Assembly (NCBI GenBank): GCA_011317545.1
Contig: WUJK01000001.1
Coordinates: 4,011,001 to 4,075,000 of the forward strand
Direction: 5' to 3'
Length of the DNA: 64,000 nt
DNA from: Coniella vitis
Taxonomy: Eukaryota > Ascomycota > Sordariomycetes > Diaporthales > Schizoparmaceae
Shown one piece after another: positions 11,598-23,490 of this stretch (positions are counted from its first letter, which is position 1; each line of letters begins with the position of its first letter). The notes beneath the pieces were generated by a model. That model ran no database searches and had not been told where the DNA came from. It worked only from the letters and a program-made list of their open reading frames with translations. The position numbers were made by a program, and so were the translations under genes.

Positions 11598-12158
11598 TTT
11601 TTTTTGCTTCTTGGAAACGCTCGCTTACTCACTTTTCTTTTTCCCTCAAGTCCTCAATGCTTCAACCTTGAAATCTCAGGCACTGGTACGCTTCTACCGA
11701 GCGGCGTCCTCGGAACCGAGCTATACCAGGAGACAGACCCGGGTATCCTATACAACCTCTACGTGACTTCAGAGAACTACACGATCCCCGGACCGACTCT
11801 GTACAGCGGCTTCCCCAGCTCCGTTGCCCAGACCAGCACAACCGCCTCCGTCACAAGCTCCGCCATCGTCCCGGGCGCCGCCAGCTCCGCCACGACCATT
11901 GCGACGAGCACGTCTGCGGCTACCACGACAGCGAGCAGCACAACCTCGGCCAAGAGCTCCAGCAGCACAAAGAGCACGACGACGACGCTTTCCACCACGA
12001 CTAATTCCTCGGCACGGAGCACAATCACGTCCGCGACAAGTGCAGCTGCCGGGCAGAGTCTGTATGGACAATGCGGTGGTAGCGGGTATACTGGGGCAAC
12101 GAGCTGCAGCAGTGGAACCTGCACGACGCTGAACCCGTACTATGCTCAGTGCCTATGA
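10699..12158 (+). CDS. Secreted AA9 lytic polysaccharide monooxygenase with C-terminal CBM1
   Basis: Six exons (10699-10847, 10903-10968, 11032-11105, 11173-11243, 11315-11526, 11651-12158) give 359 residues. AA9 enzymes (formerly GH61) use copper to cleave cellulose oxidatively. A signal peptide of about 16 residues (MSRLLLAALTASSAIA) leaves His17 as the mature N-terminus, the obligatory first ligand of the copper histidine brace. The second brace His is probably H82 in GGHATVNAG; the axial Tyr is Y191 in AQNYPQC, with the conserved Gln before it; WPDSHKGP and LEFFKIDQ are family motifs. A Ser/Thr/Ala linker of about 100 residues leads to a CBM1 at residues 325-359 (LYGQCGGSGYTG...NPYYAQCL) with four Cys and surface aromatics. 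Intron 1 (10848-10902) has a GC donor (GCAAGT). The donor of intron 4 (GTGGAT at 11244) is weak and is the least certain junction. Intron 5 contains a T25 tract. Confidence 0.93.
11581..11605. repeat. T25 homopolymer inside AA9 intron 5
   Basis: An uninterrupted run of 25 T, preceded by a T-rich TTTTC ladder from 11560, close to the 3' splice site at 11650. It may strengthen the polypyrimidine tract and is likely to vary in length or be misread. Confidence 0.85.
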
Positions 12159-15095
12159 GGGAGAAGCTTGGAATCAGTATTTCTGTCACGCTTTGTCTAT
12201 GTAGTGTTCCCTTTTTTCACTTGGGGGCTCTATCTTTTCTTCATATTTGCCTTTCTTATTTTGTGGTGGACGTGGATTATCTCGATCAGTGATCATGTGT
12301 CGTTTTCTTCGGGAATGGGAAGCAAATACATATGTTGGGACTCAGTGGACTCGCTTTTGTCCTGTTGCAGCAGTTATCGCCTTCTTGTCACTTTCTCATA
12401 CCAATATGGGGCTGCTTTCGATCCCTCTTTTCCTTTTATTATCCATGAGACGTAAACAAATCAAGGTGTTTCCCTCTTGCCCTTTTCTCTCCAGTCTCTG
12501 TGCATAGCCATGAGTGACTTGATTGAACATCAAAGGTGCTACTGTCCAAACGACCTTGCCATTGTGTTTCTTGAACCTACAATTCCCCAGCCGCAGTCTC
12601 GCCTACTCTCACATTCCACACAAACCGAGGACCCGTACATGGCATCATTCAACTTGGACAGCTCGTATTCCTCATCGTGTCGTAGAAATAGGCTTAGTCC
12701 TGGTATTGAGAAGGCGGGTCATGATGAACGGGGCAGAAAACTAGAAATTCTCTCTCTACTAGAGCAAGGTTTTCTCAAAAGAGACAGGCGCTCTACCGAT
12801 CCTTTTTGAGAACGAATGGATGGTTACATATGAAGGCGGCAGTGCTGTATGGCTTGTTCGTGATACCCAGGCGGCGCGAGGTGCGTCTTTTGGTTGGGTT
12901 TATAGGGCACTTTGATGTGCCGGTAATTGATAAAATATTTGCGTCTTGGCAGAAGGATAACAGAGGCTTTTCTGACGACTAAAGGACATCAACGTGTGGG
13001 GCAGATACGAATGATCTTGTTCTCCATTCTGTAACGAAGCGGACAAATCTCAAAAGTTGCGAAACACGAGCTGTGCAAGGGCAGCTTTCTAAACGAGTCC
13101 GCGATATTAATAGGGCTGTAGTAAGCTGGTTGGCAAAGAAGGTCAACTGTTCCTCTTCGTACATCATCCGAGCACCTATAATCGAGCTGATACTATACAA
13201 AGTCTTTACATCATGAGACGGCGTCTCGTTCCAGAATTGGGTGTTGAGTGAAGATGGAATTATCAAGATCACGCTGAAAGATAAATATCGTTGCTGTGTA
13301 GAGTAATATTGAAAATGACTTGACTACAGGCTGCGATAAGGACAGTTCACTGGTAGATTCATTTCTAAAACTTTGCAGCGACTCCCTAATTACCTCCAGA
13401 AGCGGTGACCGGTTGAGAATGACTAGCCTAGTGTCATATATGTCCTTACTCGAGCTGATAATATATTGACTCCGTACGCGTCTTTACGAGCGTACGTCTT
13501 GCACGCTATGAATTATCACGGAGGAGTATGGTGGAGCCAGTATGTCCGAGTAGATCTATGAATATCGATGGCCACTCAATTATCTTTACTGTACTATATA
13601 ATCTCTTAGATCGTATCCTCAAGATTGTCATTCCGATCAGAATCACACAACCACAGTTCTAGAAACTCCAAATACATGTGTAGTGTCAAACGACATCACT
13701 TCTTGAATTCAGCTCTCGAACTTATACATTTATGCCTTTTCCCCTTTCTGTTTTCCCGTTGCTTTGGTTCATCCTTGTCTACCCACGTTAGCGGTGCCCC
13801 TGCGCTGAGAACAACTTTCCCTGAGACTGCTCAGATATCGCCCTCTTTTCCGGACTTCACCTCTTCAAGAATACCTCGGCGCTTCGTGTCCGGGTACTTT
13901 GGTCAGGCACTCGCTCTCCGCCGTTGCTGCTCTTGCTCAGCATCCCCGCTATCATTAAGGCACCTGTCGACGCTCGAGATACTTTGGACAACGGGGACAG
14001 TGTTCGGCCGCTGGCACATGTCGGCATCCGAAGGGAAAGGCCTGCCTCTTGTTTCTAGCCGGACCTTGGGACAGTAGATCAATTCTACCTGAACCAGCAT
14101 TCTGCAACCACAAGTCCAGCAGTAATTTGACCATTCGACTGTCAAACACATGACTGCACGAGGCTCCGAGCCGCTTTCAATGCCTTTTTTGCTTTTTTTT
14201 TTTTGCTGTTGTGCGGGTTTACTGCACCAGGCTCAATGATGGTGATGGTGCTTTTTTCTTCTTTTTTTCTTCTTCTTTTTCCTCCCCTGCGTCTGGGTGA
14301 TTCCTGGGGGGGGGGGGGAGTTAAACGTGAAGAATAGAGTCTTGTTGATACTCGGGAGAATGTGCAAATAAAGGCTTTTGTGGTACCGCTGTCTGGTCGA
14401 GAATGGGTGTAGTTACCGGTAGTGTGCTTGGGCTTTTTGCGGACATTACGCATTTTGACGGCTTTCTCATGCCTTTTTGTATGGCCTTGAAGCCCTCTAC
14501 TCTAATCTTGGTCTCATGCGAACCAGTGAATTGACTTGAATGTGTTTTTGTCATGTGGCTTGTGTGTGTAACTGTAAAAGCTACATTGGGTGCTATGAAA
14601 ATGATACCCTTGTGACTGGACATTCGCTCTTCCTCACTCGATCGCCACTGGCCCCCACCACTTACTTGTTCATGAGTGAGATGATGGGAGTGACGAGCCT
14701 GCGTAGAGTAGCATTTGTGCTTGGAGGAACTGCAACACCAGCCAGTCCCAGTCCCCATAGATGATACGAGCTATATTTGGCCAAGTCGACACCTTTGTTG
14801 AGTTATCGCTGTATTAAAAGGTACTGACTGACATGACATGTACAAGTCTATAAGATCTATCAGTTAACGTTAAAACACCAATTAGACATTCCGTTTGATC
14901 ATCTTCACGTCTCTCCGTATCATCCCCCCCACAACCCATTACAAGAACAATGTAAACATCATTTCTCTCCTCGCATTTACCTCACCTCCATCGGCGATAT
15001 ACAATCTCCTCGACACGTTATACTTTTCCATCCCTCCTTGGGCGTGCGTGCGTGTGTGCGTGCTTCCTTTTTTTTTTTTTTTCTTTTTAATTCTT
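12159..15095. other. Convergent intergenic region (AA9 / H+-ATPase), no gene supported
   Basis: Nearly 3 kb between the 3' ends of two convergent genes. Frames up to 150 codons exist but none shows motifs, codon regularity or extendable splice structure. Notable items are a G13 tract at 14306-14318 flanked by pyrimidine-rich sequence and a T-rich stretch at 15069-15082 just after the ATPase stop codon, probably within its 3' untranslated region. Confidence 0.45.
14306..14318. repeat. G13 homopolymer tract
   Basis: Thirteen consecutive G in an intergenic pyrimidine-rich setting. A similar G12 tract is at 28740-28751. Such runs are prone to slippage and sequencing error. Confidence 0.8.
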
Positions 15096-18000
15096 CTACT
15101 CATCATCTTCGGCAGCAGCCTTCTCGACGAGGTAGTAACGGTCATGGCCCGTCTCGGTGTTGCGCTGGTGCTCAATCGCCACCTTGTTCAGCGACAGCAG
15201 CGCGTTCTCCAGCATCGTGTCCTTCTTGTGGCGGTCCTTGCGGCCCAGGTCGTTGATCCACTGGTTGCGGTTGAGCAGGTAGTAGACGATGGCGATGAAG
15301 ATGGTGACGCCGATGCTGTAGGCCCACACGAGCACGACCGTGACGATGTCGGTCCAGCCGTTGCTGCTGTTGCGGAACGAGTCGCCCGGGTGCGTCACCA
15401 TGACGCCGCCGCCGCTGCCCGACAGCCAGCCGAAGAGACAGAAGATGGTGGCCAGGGCGTCGACGACGAGGATGGCGCCGACGAGTTGCCAACTTGGCCA
15501 GGCTAGAGGTAGGGAAGGGGGGTTGCTTTGTTAGAAAACCTGACGGAGGTGTGTAACAAAGTGACTCGGAAGGGGTTCTACGTACTCTTGCCGCCACGGG
15601 TGACAAAGATGAGCCAGTTCTCCGTGAGCGCGATCTCGAGGAAGAGGACTGTGATTGCGAGAATTAGTGAGTGGATTTCATGGAATGAATCGGGGGGAGG
15701 GTCGGGGGAGGCGACTTGCCTTCTTGGATCGAGCCAAAGCGTTGAATGATACCTCCGTTGGTCAGGAACATGGTGCCGCGGATGATCCAGGTCCCAACAG
15801 CAAGGAGGAAGCCCAGAACAACGCTGATGAGCCAGATCTTTGGCATCTGCCACTCGACTGGACGGCGCTCGACGTGCGCGTTGTCGTATGCAACAGCCAC
15901 GGTGGCAAGATCTATGGAAGGAAGAAGAGATTTGTTAGCCAAAGTGGTGGAGAGAATAAAAAGGCAGCAGGCTGAGTGCACTTTTGAAACAAGTGTGCAG
16001 AGAACAGTTCAAGCAGTCCTTTTCTTCGGTTTGAGGGGACGTACCGGCAAAGAGAGCAATAAACACGACCAGGTCAGGTCGAACCGTCTCGTTCAGGATG
16101 ATCATTGAAGTCGTGAGATAGATCTCAAGATGCAGACAAAGGGCGATGCGGTATTGGATGTATGCCTTCATACGCTGGAAAATCTGCCGGGCAGTCTTGA
16201 TCGAGAGAATGATGGTACTCAGACCAGGAGCCAGGAAGACAATGTCAGCGGCAGCTTGGGCGGCTTCGGACGAGCCCTCCACGGCGATACCGCAGTCGGC
16301 CTTCTTCAGAGATGGAGCATCGTTGACACCTAGGTTGTGTACATTAGCCATTTTGCGTGTCGAACAGGCTGGTACACTGAGCTCCAAACTCACCGTCACC
16401 CGTCATGGCAGTCAGAGAACCTCTCTGTTGCAACATTTCGACGACCTTGTACTTGTGCTCGGGGAAGACACCAGCGAAACCATCAGCACGCTCGATAAGA
16501 TCATGCTGCAAAGCACCGGAAAGACCAGAGTTGAAAAGCTTGTCTGAGTTGTACACCTTGGATCCCATGCTCAACATCTTGCAACTGTAGCAATTCTTTT
16601 GTCAGCAACTCTGGTGTTATTTGTTTTAGGATTGGGGGCTACAAACGTTTCTGTGGCAATCTCAACTTGGTCACCCGTGAGCATCTTCACAGGAACACCT
16701 ATATCAACAAAAGGTCAGTGACAAGTTTCCCATATCAATTTAGAAGGAAATGAAAGTGGCTGTTGCTCACCCAGAGCCTGAGCCTCAATGATTGTTTGCG
16801 CGGTATCCTCTCGGGGAGGGTCAAACATGGAGATCATGCCCAGCAGCTCCCAAGGCTCGTTGTTCTTCTTGACAGCCACGCCAAGAGAGCGGAAGCCACG
16901 AGAAGCGAATTCCTTGGCCTTGGCACTGTATAACTTACGGGCCTCCTCGCTGCACTCAGACAGCTGAAGGACTGCTCGAGGGGCACCCTTGGCGCAGATA
17001 TACTTGTCGTTGCCGAGGCGGCACTCGCAGGTGATGCGCTTCGAGACAGGGTCAAAGGGCGTGAACTTGTCCGTCTTCCAGCCCTGGCGGAGGATTTCAC
17101 GGGCCTTGGGGTACTTCTTCAGCGTGGTGATAGTGACCTTGTCGATGGGATCCAGGGACTCGATGTTGTGAGAACTTGCGAGCGCAGCCACAGCCATCAT
17201 CCAGTTCACGTCCTGGCCCTCGGCTACGTAGGGCTCACGGAGCGAAAGCTTGTTAGCGGTCAAAGTACCGGTCTTGTCAGAGCAGAGAACGTTGACACCC
17301 TGTGAGCAAAGTCAGTATGTAGTTTCATGTAGACGATGAGAGGAATCAGTGGGGGAAAAAGCATCGAGACATACGGCCAAGGCTTCAATGGCAGTCAGCT
17401 TCTGGACAATAGCCTTTTGCTTGGCCAAGTACGCAGCGCCTACTGCCAGAGTCGTGGTGGTAACGACAGGACTATGCAGTTGTTAACAAGTCGCAATGAT
17501 TCTCAAGGCAGACCCAGGGCAGCAGCTGATACGTACAGACCGACGGGCACACCGATAATGAACAGAACAAGTGCGTAGTAGAGGAGTGTCTGGACACCAG
17601 GCGTGGCAATGTGGATGTGTCTGTTGGTATAGAGTTGTCAGTGAGCCCAGCTGGCAAATAAAACCCAGAAGCACCCAGGCTACTGACCTGTAGAATCCGC
17701 CAATCCAAGCAGCCAGGATCCAGAACATGACAAGCACGAGCAGAGAGGTACCGATGGAGTCCATGACCTGCTTAAAGTGTCCGCTGTCCTTTGTGTTGCC
17801 GACCAGACTAGCCGTCTTACCGACGAAAGAGTACTTTGCCGAGGTAGTGACAATGGCATAAGCCTTGCCGCGCTTGCAACCGGTGGTGTAGTAGATTCCA
17901 TCGCCCATGTACTTGTCCACAGCAAGAGATTCTCCCGTAATGGCTGACTGGTCTAGAGGACAGGTCAGTCCAAGAGTCTTCCCACAGGGAGCATCTGGGG

Positions 18001-19057
18001 TTGGAGAAGTAGGAACGTACCGCAAGCTACGAGTGGCACTCCAAAGTGGATCGACTGGGCATCGTCGTCGTCGTCGGGCTTGTCAGCCTTTTCGTCGCCG
18101 CTGCCTTCTCCGGAGCTGTCCTCGCTTTCGAATTTGTCTTCGTTCTTGAGCTTCTTGAATTCTTCAAAGTCCTCGGGCTTGTTGTAGTCGCAGATCAGCT
18201 GGCAATCGGCAGGGATGGTCTGGCCTTCTTGAACGATGACCTGGGCAAGAGAAGCCAGTCAGTCTTGGTGCTTGCGGCTTTGGGCAATGGGGATAATTGC
18301 TGGGACTATGATTACAATGTCGCCAGGTACGAGTTCCCGCGCCAGGATGGTGCTCTCCTGGCCATCGCGGACGACGGTCGTCTTCATGGCAATATCACCC
18401 TTGAGCGAAGCAACGACATCTGCTGCCTGCTTCTCCTGGTAGTATCCGACAAAGGCGTTGAGCAGCAGAATGCCGACAATAACACCAAAGTCGATCCAGT
18501 CGTTCAGACCCACAGCAAGCAACGCCGCGATTTCCATGACTTTCGGAAGCAATTGTGTGTCAGTTAGTCCACGGATACAGACATGGCCATGATCATCGAG
18601 CCGGGCAGGAAGGACAGGGGACGTGGGACTCACCGTAGAGAATGGGGCCCTCAAAGAAGGACAAGAACTTGCGGAACTGGTTTTCCTTTTCCGAAGTAAG
18701 CTCGTTCCATCCGAAGCGCTTCCTCCTTCCTTCTACCTCACTGCTGCTGATGCCCGAGTGGATGTCGGTTTCGAGCCATTCGGCCGGTGCCTTGCCTTCG
18801 GATCCATCGCTCTGCGTGGCGGCAGCAGAATCATCAAACTTCCAGAACTTCCACCACGCAACCGGCTTCGTGTCCTTGTCCTCTTCGGCTTGCTGCGCGC
18901 CACCGGTCGTGTACGTGGTAATGTATCGGTCGAGTGCTTCGTACTCGCCAAGGTCTTTGTTGTTGTTGTTGTTGAAGCCGCCATTGCTCAAGCCGCGGTC
19001 GGCCGCGTTGGCCTCGACGTCGTCGTCTGAGCTGTGTCTGTTGTGTCCGAGAGCCAT
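15096..19057 (-). CDS. pma: Plasma-membrane P-type H+-ATPase (type IIIA), divergent paralogue
   Basis: Thirteen exons on the minus strand: 19057-18634, 18539-18316, 18240-18021, 17952-17688, 17620-17537, 17471-17375, 17299-16771, 16698-16647, 16584-16394, 16329-16045, 15911-15720, 15648-15586, 15502-15096, giving 1,010 residues. It pumps protons out of the cell using ATP. Hallmarks: actuator loop ITGES (294-298), phosphorylation site CSDKTGTLT with Asp446, KGAP in the nucleotide domain, MLTGD, and GDGVNDAP (694-701); about ten membrane helices surround these. It resembles Pma1 but differs from the canonical pump at DQVEIATETCKML (where Pma1 has an AVGIAKET type), at NETVRPDLVVFIALFAD, in an extended acidic Asp/Glu/Ser loop after PADCQLICD, and in its C-terminal tail, so it may be the second H+-ATPase of filamentous fungi rather than the main Pma1. 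The N-terminus has an Asn run (NGGFNNNNN). Intron 11 (15649-15719) has a GC donor. Confidence 0.93.
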
Positions 19058-19393
19058 GGTGGCTTGATGTTTCCCCCGTCTTCTAATTCGTTTTGTGGTT
19101 ATCGGCCCTAGGTGGCTCTGCTTCTGGAGGAGAAGGGCGTCCCAAGCTGTAGGAGGGTGGATCGAAGCAGACAAGCCTCGCTATTCCCACAGCTGTTTGC
19201 ACCACGATTCTTCACGCAAGGAGAGTGAGAGGCAGAAGAAGAAGAGAGGGACCCGTGGGCCACACTCACACACACAACACGAAGGAGGGCGGCCGTCCTT
19301 TTGTAAAAGAAGCTTCTTTCTCGTACCAGCCGAGCGAGGGTGCTACGGCAAGTCACGGCGGCTCAAGTTTATCCCTCATACATACTATAGCAG

Positions 19394-19417
19394 TACATAC
19401 ATACATACATACATACA
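19394..19417. repeat. (TACA)6 microsatellite in the H+-ATPase upstream region
   Basis: Six TACA units, followed after a short gap by two more (19421-19428). It lies about 340 bases upstream of the ATPase start codon, so it is in the promoter or 5' untranslated region. Confidence 0.8.
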
Positions 19418-22343
19418 GTCATACATACAGAGGGAATAGCGACACGCGCAGTGGTCGAGTAAGCGATTGAACCACAGCTGGACCCGATCCGATTCGCGTG
19501 GCCGGTTTCGCCGGCTCGCTCTTTCGGAGCAAACTCGTCACTGATCATCTCGACCATGACATCATGCAAGAATGAGACGAGCGTGCATGTACTATTACAC
19601 AGAAGCCCCCATTGCAGAGGTAGAGGATATCGAGGCCGTGGCTCGCGCCGGAGCCTGCATCTTGCAACCCGCGGTGGGCCTTGCTCACCTCGCAGCAGAG
19701 CCGTGCCCAGGCCTGGCTGGACGGGGCAGGTTTGCTGGGCGGTCGGTGGTTGCTACGCTACAGCAGAGCCTCAGCACGGCAAGAAAGAAGCATCGACAGG
19801 CTCTCACAAGGCATTGGGCGCCCTATGTCCATACATGCCAAAGAGGCATGACGGCAGAGACAAGCTTTTTGTCCCAAGCCGGGCGCCGCATTGCCGTTGT
19901 ATCCGCCCGGGTCTCCGCTTTCTGGCCACTTGGGGCTTCACTATACCTGTTGCTTGTTGGCGCAACGCTTCGATCAGAACTCGGAACAAGAAGACAAGCC
20001 TGACAGGCAGGAAGGGCAAGGAAGATGCTGCTGGCCGTTCCGGATGATCCGGTGGTGTCGTTTGGGCTGCTGATGCTCGGCAGCACAGGTGCTATAAGCC
20101 TACAGCCCACACTTGCTCGGGCGGCGGCTTTTCAGTGGTTCGCTCCACCTGCGAATGCCGTCATAATGCACGAATTCCACACTGCCCGAATCCCCAGAGG
20201 CTCCACATCCAGGATCTTCGTGCTGGCTCGCTGGCTCGGTGCCATGGCTGCTGACAAGAATGTGCAAAGCATAAGTGCAGCCCTTTGGCCGCTTGCTGAT
20301 GAGCTATTTTTATTTTATTTTTTTTTGGTTTCTTAAATCGCTCACGGTCACGGTCAGACCATACGTCGTTCGGGCCATCGCGGGGGGCTTTTGCGAGCAT
20401 TCATGAAGAAGAGAGACTGTCTACTTTAGCGTTCCAGAATCCGGAAAATCAATGACATGATGGCGTGCCACTAGTCTCCAGGACCGCGGAGAACCTTCCA
20501 TGATCCACCCCGCCGGTCCCGAAATCAGAGTGATGTTTCTCAATGTTGGCGACTGCTTCGTTTTTCGTTGAAGAAATGGCACTGACGCAGCTAATTAAGT
20601 ATGTATGAGCATAGCTGGGACCTGCTGAAGCCGTTTCAGATCCATGCGGGCCACAAGGCGAATCCAAATCGACCATTTGGCTCTTGGCCTCCATGGACCA
20701 GATCATTCGGCATGCCACGCAGGTACCCGAAAAACTTGGCATTGGAGTAGGCATAATGCTATTCAAACGCTATTCGAGAATGCTCCTCGTGCTTGTCACA
20801 TGCGGCTCTGCGGATCGACCCGGCCTGCCCCCCCAAGCAGCTTGGCGAAGGAGTCGGGAGTCTGTTTATTGTTCTGCATGCTTGTTTCGAGACAACAGCA
20901 CAAAAAGGATGTGCCGCTTGTCTCCTCGCATGGGTGAGTTCTAGAGACAAGACACTCGACGCTGGGAATTATGCTCATGCATAGTATATCAGGGGGTTAG
21001 CCCAGTGCAATATGGTGTCATAGGTCCGTCCAGTCAAGCTGAGGGAAGCGTGCAACGAACTGAACTGCTTCAAAGCTCTACTGTACGGTGATCGGACATT
21101 TCCCCAGTGAGCAACTATTTGATTGGGTCGTTCCCTCAACTCTCGCAGACGCACGACATATGGCACCTCGGGGCAGTCCGCTAGCCAAGAGTTGGTTTCT
21201 CGCCTCGCCGCCTTCGGGGCGCTTCACGGCTTCAACGCATCAGTTTCCTCTGTTGACTCGGGGATACAAATGACAGGAATCGACTGCAGCGATAAGGTCG
21301 TTTGTTTTTTCTCTCTTGACACTGGATGATCTTTTCCATGAATTCCTACATAGCTGGGCTTCCCGTTGGCAGCCATGAGGCTTGGCATCTTTCATTATGT
21401 GACCCGTTCTATCACCTTTGCCATATAACACGGCAGTATGCATGGAGATTTGAGAGCCACGCTAATCCACATCATGTTCCAGGTGGAGAGAAACAATGGT
21501 CTGCGAGGTACAGCCAACACTGAAGGATAGAATGCACAGCGCACAGGCGTGGGAAGCGGTCGGCATTTCGCGCTTGAGAGCACATTGCTCCCCGTTCACT
21601 GTAAGGCGACAACGGCTGAGTCAGTAACCTGCAGGCTGCCGAGCATCCCGCGGCGCCGATAGAGCCTCAGAAGACGCATGGGGAGGTTCGGTAAATCAAG
21701 CATTCCCTCTGGTAGCATGATGGCTGGCATAGGAACAATGTCGTCAATCACATCAGAACAAGGGATCTCTATTCAAACACATCCATCCTAGCATGAACCC
21801 CGTGGACTGCCCCAATCCGCAGCCCAATTGTACTTACCTAGCTAGGTGCGCGAGTGTACAATAACTGACGTCTCAATAGGTATATCTTTTGCAGTTGGGA
21901 GCAAAGGGACTCTATCCCCATACGCCGTGATGCTCTCAAAGCGCCTTCGGCCGTTACTATTGAACCCAGAAGCCACGAGGTTGAGGACATTCGCGGGCCC
22001 TTTGCGTGACCGGGCAGCCTCGCATGCAAGGCTGTGGCGGCTGGATGCCGGATCAGGCAATTTCCCGGCGCCGAAAAGTGGGGTCCGGCGCGGCTGCCCG
22101 AGCCTCGCACATCTGATACCCCGATCCACTCCTACGGTCCAGACCAATACCTTCTGGGATGCAAGTATATTGCATTTTTCTCCATCTCGCGAAACTTCAC
22201 TGAAACCCTTCCATCGTAATATCACTATGCAAACCACTACAAGCCTTCACCCGTGCATTGCTTGCCCTGGCTGCTCATTCGGGCTTGATCTGAATGCAAG
22301 AGTGTGACACGTAGGCTGTCTAGAGCTCCTCGACACCTTTTGG

Positions 22344-23490
22344 TTACTTGATGTCAGTCTGGTTGACATGGAAATGATAGATGTATTCAGAGTGTGAGCA
22401 ATTGTTCTGGCGCGATCGGTTGAAGGTGGTTGGGACTCACTGGATCTTGATGATAGCGAACTATCACAGTCGCTGCGGAAGCGGATGAGTGAGCTCTGAG
22501 ACATAAGTAGCAGGTGACTGTCGTCATAAACCATGTATAAGCAAGCCCCTTGAATTCAAATCCTCTCCGGAGGCTCCGACCATATTCCATGAGCGGTTGT
22601 CGATAGAAAGCTGCGCGGTGTGGAAATCTGTGAACACTTGAAGTATTATCTCGAAACATGTGACAAATGCTGGCAGAGAAGTCCGAGCGAGCACTGGCGT
22701 CCGATTTGGAAAGAACGTTGCAACAGTAGGGAAGAAGCTCCGGGCCGATAGTTGTGAAAAGGTTCAATTATCCTATCATCATGAGCCTGCTTGGCTTTCA
22801 TGACACGAATTTCATTTCGAAGGACCCTCGTATGGGAACTATCCCGGAGCTTGTGATAGGATTGATTATGCATAGGTCTCAGTGACTCACATCTCATGAT
22901 TGACTTTGAGAATTTGGCATTGAAGCTTGTGTTCTTCAAGAGAAGCGTGAAATCGCCTAGATATATACTTCACCTGCTCGCACTTGCGTAGGCGAGCGCA
23001 TAAGCCAACGCCTGTCGGCTGGGCAGACCTGTTGATTGTTAATGATACAACTCTTATAGTTGATAGTCCTTACTCTTCAGGGCCGTCCAAGAGAATTTCC
23101 GTCTTGAAAAGTCCACCTACACCACGATAGTGAATACAATGTTTGAGCTGTTACAATAATCTTACAACTCGGGCATCTCATGGTTCTCGCTATAAATTTC
23201 TGAGACGAACTCCCACAGTAACACAAACAGAGTTGCTGCACCATAGCGAAAGACCCCGGAAACCCGCCTTTGATGGCATCTCGTGTCGATGAGGACTGTA
23301 ACTTGCAGTGACTCTTGTGCTATGTACGACTTGTTCTCAATTGTCGAACAACACGAAAGCCTACTGGTTATCCTCTGACAAATTTCAGTAATTCTAGTTA
23401 GAGTCTTCCTCTGCCTGACTTTGTTCCTGGCCGAGCACTGAGATGATTCATCCTTGTTCCTATGCATTCGGTGATTGTCCAAGGTCAACG
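22344..23490 (-). pseudogene. Possible decayed or unrecognised multi-intron gene
   Basis: Minus-strand segments look coding but do not join into one clean frame. Segment 23028-22891 reads TGVGLCARLRKCEQVKY then SRRFHASLEEHKLQCQILK, a coiled-coil-like helix; it is bounded by a good acceptor (CAACAG) and donor (GTGAGT). A canonical 45-base intron (23029-23073) links it in phase to an upstream piece reading GLFKTEILLDGPEE, and a 49-base GT-AG interval links that in phase to MRCPSC and a Cys-rich stretch. A frame ending EYIYHFHVNQTDIK and TAA at 22346-22344 could be the C-terminus. Between 22890 and 22400 I cannot keep a single frame without stops. Either a real gene with very short introns whose exons I have misplaced, or a relic. 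No family recognised. Confidence 0.22.

Noticed and set aside
18046..18567. 173-codon plus-strand ORF inside the H+-ATPase locus
   Set aside because: Antisense to exons coding for the acidic loop and actuator region of the ATPase; crosses two of its introns.
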